A stretch of DNA of 64,000 nucleotides, taken from NCBI RefSeq assembly GCF_026342835.1, contig NZ_JAPEMI010000001.1, positions 6,082,501 to 6,146,500 of the forward strand, in the 5' to 3' direction. Below the pieces are notes generated by a model. It worked only from the letters and a program-made list of their open reading frames with translations, had not been told where the DNA came from and searched no databases. Below, piece after piece: positions 58,478-64,000 of this stretch (its first letter is position 1; every line of letters starts with the position of its first letter). The position numbers were made by a program, and so were the translations under genes. Source of the DNA: Streptomyces sp. NBC_00154 (GTDB taxonomy: Bacteria > Actinomycetota > Actinomycetes > Streptomycetales > Streptomycetaceae).

Positions 58478-59713
58478 TCAGGTGGTTGTGGCGGCTGGGG
58501 TGTCGGCCGTTTCCCCGCGCGTGGCCCGTGGGGCGGCACGAGCGGCGCCGGCGAGGACGAGCGGGGTGGCCATGACGGCGGCGATCACCAGCAGGGCCGG
58601 AGCGAGGCCGGTCCGGTCGGCGAGGGCCCCGATCAGCGGCGGGCCGCAGACGAAGCCGGCGTAGCCAATCGAAGTGATCACCCCGACCCGGGCGGCCGCG
58701 TGGGCGGGATCGTCCGAGCCGGCGCTCAGGCTGAGGGGGAAGCCGAGGGCGGCGCCCGCTCCCCACAGCAGTGCGCCGGCGAAGCCTGTCCACAGGCGTG
58801 GCCCGGCCGCGAACAGAGTGACACCGAGACAGGCGGCACAGGCAGCCGAACGCAGTGCGCCGGGCCTGCCCACGCGGTCGACGATCAGCGGTCCGAGCCA
58901 GCGGCCCAGGGTGACGGCCGTGAGGAAGGCGGCGTAGGCGAGGGTGCCGACGGCTGCCGTGGTGTGGTGGCGGTCGATGACGGCGAGGCTGATCCAGTTG
59001 CTCCCCGCTCCTTCCGCCAGTGCGAAGGCGAGGGCGACGAGGCCGAGGCGCACCGTGCCCGGGTGGCGCCAGGCGTGTGCGCCGGGCCCACGCGCCTTGC
59101 CTCGCGAAGACGGTGCCGTGGGAGCGGGCCGGGGGAGGAAGTGCCGGACGGCCGCCGGTGTCACCGGGGCGACGAGTAGGGCCACCGCGCCGATGTGCAG
59201 GCTCACCGGAACGCTCAGCATCGTCATCAGTGCGCCGAGGCAGGCGCCCGCCACAGTGCCGACGCTGAATCCCGCGAAGAAGCGGGGCATCAGGGCCCGG
59301 CCGAGCCGTCGTTCGAGGGCCGCCGCGTGCACGCTCACCGCGACGTCCCAGAAGCCGGTGGCGGTGCCCAGCACGAAGAGTCCGGCCAGGAGCAGGGGCG
59401 GCCAGAGCGCGAAACCGGACGCCACCGCCCCGAGGCCGGCACCTACCGCGACGGCCACCGCGGTGACGGCCCGGCGCGGCCCGATCCGAGCGACGAAGGG
59501 GCCGGCCAGAGGCAGGGCCACCAGGCCGCCGACCGCAAGGAGCAGGAGCAGAAGACCGACAGAAGCGGCGTCAAGGTTCATGCGCTCCTGGATCTGCGGC
59601 AGGCGGGACACCCATGTCGCCCCAGCGAGGCCCAGGAGGGCGAAGACCAGGTGGGTCGACCGGACGGCGTTCGTCGTCTCACGGGCACACGGGCTCGCGG
59701 TGCGGGTGTTCAC
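58478..59713 (-). CDS. MFS transporter (12-TM)
   Basis: A 411-aa transporter. Hydrophobic helices begin at THLVFALLGLAGATWVSRLP; loop 2-3 carries GPFVARIGPRRAVTAV, a relaxed motif A, and the second half has SIGYAGFVCGPPLIGALADR. It resembles sugar/drug MFS proteins such as the YbjJ group. GTG 59713 overlaps the TetR stop by 4 nt (GTGA), so it is translationally coupled to its regulator. The substrate is unknown but probably shared with the epoxide hydrolase downstream. Confidence 0.9.
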   Translation of the reverse strand: MNTRTASPCARETTNAVRSTHLVFALLGLAGATWVSRLPQIQERMNLDAASVGLLLLLLAVGGLVALPLAGPFVARIGPRRAVTAVAVAVGAGLGAVASGFALWPPLLLAGLFVLGTATGFWDVAVSVHAAALERRLGRALMPRFFAGFSVGTVAGACLGALMTMLSVPVSLHIGAVALLVAPVTPAAVRHFLPRPAPTAPSSRGKARGPGAHAWRHPGTVRLGLVALAFALAEGAGSNWISLAVIDRHHTTAAVGTLAYAAFLTAVTLGRWLGPLIVDRVGRPGALRSAACAACLGVTLFAAGPRLWTGFAGALLWGAGAALGFPLSLSAGSDDPAHAAARVGVITSIGYAGFVCGPPLIGALADRTGLAPALLVIAAVMATPLVLAGAARAAPRATRGETADTPAATTT

Positions 59714-60306
59714 CTGCCCGGGCCGAGCGTCTGCATGATGGCTGCCCTGATCTCCTCACGGGGTTCCCGCTCCGTGGACAGCAGCGTGTGCATGATCATT
59801 CCTTCCAGAAGGGCGTCGAGGCGGGCGGCGGCCTCGGGCCCGGTGAAGCGGGCCAGAACCGCCCGGCTGGACCTGGTCCACTCCTGGGTCAGTGCGCGCA
59901 GCGCGGGATCGCGCAACGCGGCCAGGTGCAATTCGAAGCCGAGGACCGCGCTGCGGTGCCGGGACGGCCCTCCCCGCACCTGCTCCACCAGGACTTCGAT
60001 CAGGTCCTCGCGCGAGGTCACCTCGGCGAAGAGCGCCTCGTACTCGGTGCTCCGCTGCTCGACGTACCGGGCGAACGCCCGCGTGCACAGTTCGGTCAGG
60101 CTCGCGAAGTGATATGTGACGGAGCCCAGCGGTACGTCCGCCCGGGCGGCCACCTTGCGGTGCGTGATCCCGGCGACCCCGTCCTCGGCGAGCACGTCCA
60201 GCGCGGCGTCGAGTACGTGCTCCCTGCGCCGTGGATCGTGGCGGCGGGTGCGTCGCCCCTCGCCGTCCGCTGTCTCCTGCCCTTCTGATGTTTCCTTCTC
60301 GCGCAT
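59710..60306 (-). CDS. TetR-family regulator heading an MFS/epoxide hydrolase operon
   Basis: A 198-aa repressor. The N-terminal tail is charged; the helix-turn-helix is VLDAALDVLAEDGVAGITHR with KVAARADVPLGSVTYHFASL. The ligand domain follows. ATG 60306 lies exactly 7 nt after TACTTT on the minus strand, so the message is probably leaderless. An 8-bp inverted repeat brackets the start (60305-60346) and may be its operator. It controls itself and the two genes translated after it. Confidence 0.9.
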   Translation of the reverse strand: MREKETSEGQETADGEGRRTRRHDPRRREHVLDAALDVLAEDGVAGITHRKVAARADVPLGSVTYHFASLTELCTRAFARYVEQRSTEYEALFAEVTSREDLIEVLVEQVRGGPSRHRSAVLGFELHLAALRDPALRALTQEWTRSSRAVLARFTGPEAAARLDALLEGMIMHTLLSTEREPREEIRAAIMQTLGPGR

Positions 60307-60346
60307 AAGAACAAAAGTACACTGCGTAAGGAACGAATGTTCTTAT
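60305..60346. promoter_or_regulatory. Widely spaced inverted repeat at the TetR start
   Basis: ATAAGAAC (60305-60312) and GTTCTTAT (60339-60346) are perfect inverted copies 26 bases apart, enclosing the -10 element TACTTT. It is an AT-rich island in GC-rich DNA. Spacing is larger than one TetR dimer usually needs, so two dimers or looping would be required. Confidence 0.4.
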
Positions 60347-60376
60347 CGTGTCGCTTGTCCGCGGGCGGACGACGGA

Positions 60377-61142
60377 TCAGGCGGCGGTGAAGCCGCCGTC
60401 CGCGGCGAGTACGGCGCCCATGACGAAGGCGGACCGTGGGGAGACCAGGAAGCACAGGACTTCCGCGATCTCGCGGGGCTGCGCCACCCTGCCCAGGGGG
60501 TGGACGTCCGCGAAGGATGCGAGATAGGCGCGGCTGTCGGGGCGGAAGGTGTCGAGGAAGTCGGTCTCGACAACGCCTGCGGCGACGAGGTTCGCGCGGA
60601 TGCCCAGGGGGCCGCCCTCCAGTGCCAGCGCCTTGGTCATGGGCGAGAGCCCCCTTCGATGCGCTGTAGGCGACCCCTTCGGGCAGGCCGACCGTGGACG
60701 CGTACGAACCGGTGCTGACGATGGCGCCGCCGCCGGGCTCCTCCATGGCCCGGAAGGCTTCGCGGGCGAAGAGGAAGGCACCGCGGGCGTTGACGTCCAT
60801 CACGCTGTCCCAGTCCCGTGCGGTGGTGTGCGTGACGGGCTTGTTCAGGCTGTGTCCGGCGTTGTTGACCAGGATGTCCAGTCCGCCGAAGGCGTCGACG
60901 GCGGCAACTACCGCGCGGGTGGCGGTTTCTTCCGCGGTGACGTCGCCGGTCACGGTCACGACCCCGGGCAACTCTTCCGACAGCACGGCGAGTTCGGGAC
61001 GTGTTTCGAGGGCGACGACGTGTGCGCCGCGGGTGTGGAGGAGAGACGCGGTCTCCTTGCCGATACCGCGTGCGGCGCCGGTGACGAGGGCCGCCTTCCC
61101 GGCGAACTCGGCGGCTCCGGTGGACGGGGTCGTGGATATCAT
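60377..61142 (-). pseudogene. Short-chain dehydrogenase/reductase broken by a one-base frameshift
   Basis: ATG 61142 opens an SDR with ALVTGAARGIGKETASLL (cofactor loop), ILVNNAGHSLN and the catalytic VAYSASKGAL (YxxxK). Near 60641 the frame is lost: the continuation MTKALALEGGPLGIRANLVA through to ADGGFTAA is one base out of register, and the total of 766 bases is one more than a multiple of three. An extra base in the GGG at 60641-60643 explains it. It lies just after the MFS remnant and was probably co-transcribed with it. A sequencing error is possible. Confidence 0.85.
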
Positions 61143-61221
61143 TCGGGTGTTCCCTGGTGGGGTCGGGTCGGGTGTCCGTGGGCGGTCACGGACGGCTTCG
61201 TGGCCGAAAGAGGGGCCGTCG

Positions 61222-61614
61222 TCAGTGGTCCCGGCTGTCGGGCCGGTGCCGGATGAGGAGCGCGGCGCCCAGGCCGACGAGCAAGGTGGCGACGATGACG
61301 CCGGTACCGAGGCCGTAGCCCGCCAGGGGGTCATCCCGGTTCGTCTGCTGTCCGGCTTCGACGACCGCGGTGACGAGGGCGAGGACGACGGCACCGCCGA
61401 TCTGCATGAAGGTGTTGAGCAGGGCTCCCGCCAGCCCTTGGTCACGGTCCGGCACCCCGGTCACGGCGCTCATGTTCAGCGCGGGGAAGGTTGCCGCGGT
61501 ACCGATCCCGTTGACGACCATGACGGGCAGGGCCACGGTGAGGAAGGAGCTGTGGGGGCCGATCCGGAAGAACAGCGCGTAGGACAGCGCGAGGAGCAGC
61601 ATCCCGGCGGCGTG
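61222..61614 (-). pseudogene. MFS transporter lacking its 5' part
   Basis: Only the C-terminal 130 or so residues remain: AGMLLLALSYALFFRIGPHS, NGIGTAATFPALNMSAVTGV and GLAGALLNTFMQIGGAVVLA, ending at 61222. These are the last transmembrane helices of a DHA2-type pump. At about 61613 the frame passes into sequence belonging to the opposite-strand regulator, so the first two thirds of the gene have been removed. Confidence 0.82.
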
Positions 61615-62328
61615 AACACCGACTACTACACCCGGCTGGAGCAGGGCCGCGAGCGCCATCCCTCGCCACAGGTGCTGGACGCGCTCAGCCGTGCCCTCCT
61701 GCTCGACAGGGACGCCCGCGACCACCTGCACCGCCTGGCCGGAGTGTCACCGGACGGCCAAGGCTCCCTCCACACCACCGAGCACGTCGGTCCCGCGCTG
61801 CGTCAGCTGATGGACGGCTACCCGCACACCCCGGCGTTCGTGATGAGCCGCACCCTCGACCTCCTGGCCGCCAACGCCCTGGCCGACGCGCTCTACGTCC
61901 CCTTCACTCCCGCGGACAACCTGGCCCGCATGACCTTCCTCGACCCGGCCGGACGGGAGTTCTACCAAGACTGGGATCGGGCCGCCCAGGCCGCCGTCGC
62001 CAACCTGCGCCAGGCGAGCGGCTTCGACCCCGAGCACCCACGTCTGCGAGACCTGGTGGGCACACTGACCGAACACAGTGCCGCATTCCGGTGGCTGTGG
62101 GCGCAGCACACCGTGCGCGGAAAGACCCAGGACGCCAAGCAACTTCTCCACCCGGATGTCGGCCCTCTCTCCCTCACCTACCAGTCTTTCGACGTCCGGG
62201 ACGCCCCGGGCCAGCAACTCGTCATCTATCACGCCGAACCGGGCAGCCCCTCCGCGCAGGCCCTGACCCTTCTCGGCTCCCTTTACGCCGACGGCAGGCG
62301 GAACCCGTCCCGTTCCGCCGGACAGTGA
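61612..62328 (+). pseudogene. MmyB-like helix-turn-helix regulator lacking its 5' part
   Basis: From GTG 61612 the frame reads VNTDYYTRLEQGRERHPSPQ and then the MmyB ligand-binding domain (YPHTPAFVMSRTLDLLAANA, TFLDPAGREFYQDWDRAAQA, HPDVGPLSLTYQSFDVRDAP) to the stop at 62328. Intact members begin about 50 residues earlier with most of the helix-turn-helix (REELAQLAGVS...). Only the last recognition-helix residues remain, so DNA binding is lost even if GTG 61612 is used. The break coincides with that of the MFS gene. Confidence 0.82.
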
Positions 62329-62414
62329 GACCCGTGGCGCGCCCCCGAACAGGAGGGTCCGTGCTCGCGGGTGTCTTCGGGCCGGATCAGCCGCTCGGCC
62401 GCCCCGCAGACAGC

Positions 62415-63193
62415 TCAGGCTGATGCGAAACCAGATGTCAGGCAGGCCAACAACTGGCCGGGCGCGTCTTCCTGGAGGAGGTGGCTGGCGTCATCGATCC
62501 AGTGCAGTTCGGCGTGCGGAACGCGTTCGTGCAGCCACTCGGAGTGCTCCGGAGGGAGAATGCGGTCCTCGCGGCCCCAGAGGATCCGCACCGGAATCGA
62601 CACACCGCCCAGCAGGTGCTCGTACGCGGCCGTGTCCGCCTGCCTGATCTGGCTGTATTGACGGTAGAACGCCGGCTTCCCTGCCTCCCCCGCCACGGTG
62701 CGAGGAACGCGTCGAGGATTCCCGGCCGGAAGCCCGCGTGCGTGGCGTGCCGCAGGTGACTGGCGACCAGCGCTTCGTGGGCGTAGTCCGGAAGCTTGCG
62801 GAAGACTTCCTCGTGCTCCAGGAAGAGCCGGAACAGTCCCCGCTCCCACTCGCCGCCGCTCACCGCATCGAAGAGGGTCAGGTCCCGGTAGTTCCTTTCC
62901 TCCAGCAGCAGGGTCCGCAGCGCTACCGCCCCGCCGATGTCGTGAGCCATGACGCTGGGGCGGGACAGTCCCCAGTGGTCGAGGAGCTGAGCGAAGTTCC
63001 TTGAGTGAGCCGCGAGGCTCAGGTCCTGGCCCTCGTGCTGCTCGGACTGGCCGAAGCCGAGGTGGTCGAAGAAGTAGACCGTGCGGGTACGGGCGAGCGC
63101 GGGAGCGATGTCCCGCCACAGGAAGGAGGAGTACGGCGTGCCGTGCACCAGTACGAGTGGGTCTCCGCTGCCCAAGGTCCCCCACCGCACCAC
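62415..63193 (-). pseudogene. Alpha/beta hydrolase (haloalkane dehalogenase-like) with a frameshift
   Basis: The first frame gives GDPLVLVHGTPYSSFLWRDI, FDHLGFGQSEQHEGQDLSL and nucleophile region SVMAHDIGGAVALRTLL. At the C-run 62687-62691 it shifts; the second frame continues EAGKPAFYRQYSQIRQADTA, VRILWGREDRILPPEHSEWL and the catalytic His in DDASHLLQEDAP, ending at 62415. A one-base deletion restores the family sequence when reversed. The N-terminus also seems short by about 15 residues. It may be a sequencing error, but it lies in a block of other broken genes. Confidence 0.82.
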
Positions 63194-63269
63194 CCCTCCG
63201 GGTCACATCGGGGCAGCAGCCAAGTCTTGGGGAGGTCACCCGTCGCGGGCCGGCGGCGGCGCCTTGGTG

Positions 63270-63608
63270 CTACCGGGCGAGAGGGGCGCTTACGGTCTTG
63301 CCGCCGGCCGTCCGGCGGGTCACCGCGGTGGCGCGGGCGAGGCGGTTGACCATGGGCCAACCGAAACCCCCGGTGCCGCCGTCCAGGTCGGGGGTGCGCA
63401 TGCGCGGGGCCTGCGGGCTGTGGTCACGCACGGACACCTCGATGCTGTCGGTGTGCGCGGTCAGGTCCAGGGTGCAGGTGCCGCCGCCGCGGTGCAGGGC
63501 GTTGTGGGTGTCCCGGCTGGAGCGGGGCCGCCGCGTGCCCCAACAGTGATCGAGGTCGACTATCTCTCTGACTAGCGTACGAAAATCTATGTCGGCTGGA
63601 GTAGACAT
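63270..63608 (-). CDS. Small HATPase-like protein (anti-sigma/regulatory ATP-binding type), possibly degenerate
   Basis: A 112-aa ORF. The C-terminal half is HATPase-like: NALHRGGGTCTLDLTAHTDS, IEVSVRDHSPQAPRMRTPD and GGTGGFGWPMVNRLA with GGKTVSAPLAR, resembling RsbW-like ATP-binding regulators of Streptomyces. The usual upstream N-box helix (ELVTNA) is absent or altered, and the first 30 codons are low in GC (ATAGATTTTCGTACG). The ORF is divergent from the GCAGT-rich region. It could be a functional short family or a remnant of an anti-sigma factor. Confidence 0.55.
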   Translation of the reverse strand: MSTPADIDFRTLVREIVDLDHCWGTRRPRSSRDTHNALHRGGGTCTLDLTAHTDSIEVSVRDHSPQAPRMRTPDLDGGTGGFGWPMVNRLARATAVTRRTAGGKTVSAPLAR

Positions 63609-64000
63609 TGGGTGGTGGTGTGGTTATGGTTTCTCTCGTAGCCCAGAGAGACCGCGGGGCCTGGTAGACACGAACTGCCGGGCAGCAGTACACGCAGTTG
63701 CAGTTTGCAGGACGGTGCGGTGGTGGAGTTTCGAAGCCAGGGTTGTTGCAGGACGGCGACGGGACTGACGACCGGACCGGGTGGCCCGCAGTGATCAGGG
63801 GCCGCCGTGAGCAGTACCGCAGTGGCAGTACCCGTAAGTGCAGGTCGAAGTACCCAGCAGTGAAGTCAGTGAGCAGCACCTCGGTGAAGGCGTCGGCTGC
63901 GGACGCGCGCACCGGGAGGTTCGGCAGTGGGGTTCTAAGCCAGAGCAGACGCAGGACGGGCGACGGGGCTGGCTGCCGAAGAGTGGCGCTGTCACAGGCC
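63609..64000 (+). repeat. GCAGT-rich, internally repeated non-coding region, probable long leader
   Basis: No coding frame is seen. GCAGT occurs about nine times between 63685 and 63930, and GCAGGACGG three times (near 63707, 63748 and 63951). An imperfect direct repeat of about 43 bases pairs 63725-63767 with 63929-63970 (G-rich GTTTC-AAGCCAG ... GCAGGACGG-CGACGGG). A hairpin TCTCTC/GAGAGA lies near 63632-63652. GC is lower and G is favoured over C on the plus strand. From memory such leaders occur upstream of a SigB/SigF-like sigma gene in Streptomyces; this cannot be verified because the gene would lie beyond the window. Confidence 0.55.

Noticed and set aside
1..64000. tRNA, rRNA, CRISPR array, prophage or biosynthetic core genes
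   Set aside because: No T-loop-like motifs, repeat-spacer arrays, integrases or megasynthase domains were found by reading both strands.

Overview
The window is high-GC actinobacterial DNA, almost certainly Streptomyces. The evidence is the GC-rich codon use, many GTG starts, an AfsQ1/AfsQ2-like two-component triad, a MurT/GatD pair, a caa3-type CtaG, and a TTA codon in a wall gene. No rRNA, tRNA, CRISPR array or biosynthetic megasynthase was seen. Gene names are family calls made by reading the sequence; nothing was searched against a database.

Layout. 0-8 kb is mostly conserved chromosome: a gene tail, an EF-G paralogue preceded by a 38-codon upstream ORF and three hairpins, a ctaG/small membrane protein pair, pfkA, murT-gatD and a peptide deformylase. 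8-15 kb holds a TetR/acyl-CoA dehydrogenase divergent pair, a thiol peroxidase, an XRE-cupin/GNAT operon with a clear autoregulatory palindrome, a DUF7144-like protein, and an MFS pump coupled to a glutathionyl-hydroquinone reductase-like enzyme. 15-30 kb is a signalling and membrane-stress stretch: an AfsQ-like regulator/kinase/lipoprotein operon divergent from a zinc-protease-like exported protein, a diacylglycerol kinase-like protein, several small membrane proteins, an MFS pump, a very large LuxR-family ATPase regulator and a DUF2252 protein.

30.7-32.6 kb is an apparently intact IS605-type element (divergent tnpA and tnpB) next to the broken tail of another gene. 32.6-50 kb returns to ordinary genes: a DUF6011-like protein, thioesterase, a DUF3516-type helicase, an MBL-fold hydrolase, a heterodimeric ABC exporter whose two halves are degenerate in complementary ways, an L,D-transpeptidase-like lipoprotein, a large FAD/Fe-S dehydrogenase, a MarR/ABC exporter pair, a 19-residue peptide gene and an MltG-like enzyme with a TTA codon. 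50-56 kb carries a flavin monooxygenase and a complete ssu sulfonate operon led by a leaderless, cysteine-ending leader peptide with a possible attenuator.

56-63.2 kb is a decaying accessory block. It has an alcohol dehydrogenase remnant and an intact TetR/MFS/epoxide hydrolase operon. It also has a frameshifted SDR, an MFS and an MmyB-like regulator that have both lost their 5' ends at one junction, and a frameshifted alpha/beta hydrolase. The window ends with a small HATPase-like ORF and about 390 bases of odd GCAGT-rich, non-coding, internally repeated DNA that reads like a long leader for a gene beyond the edge.

The best candidates for something undescribed are the 19-residue peptide gene, the EF-G-paralogue leader, the GCAGT-rich leader, and the IS605 TnpB that appears to borrow its stop codon from host DNA.
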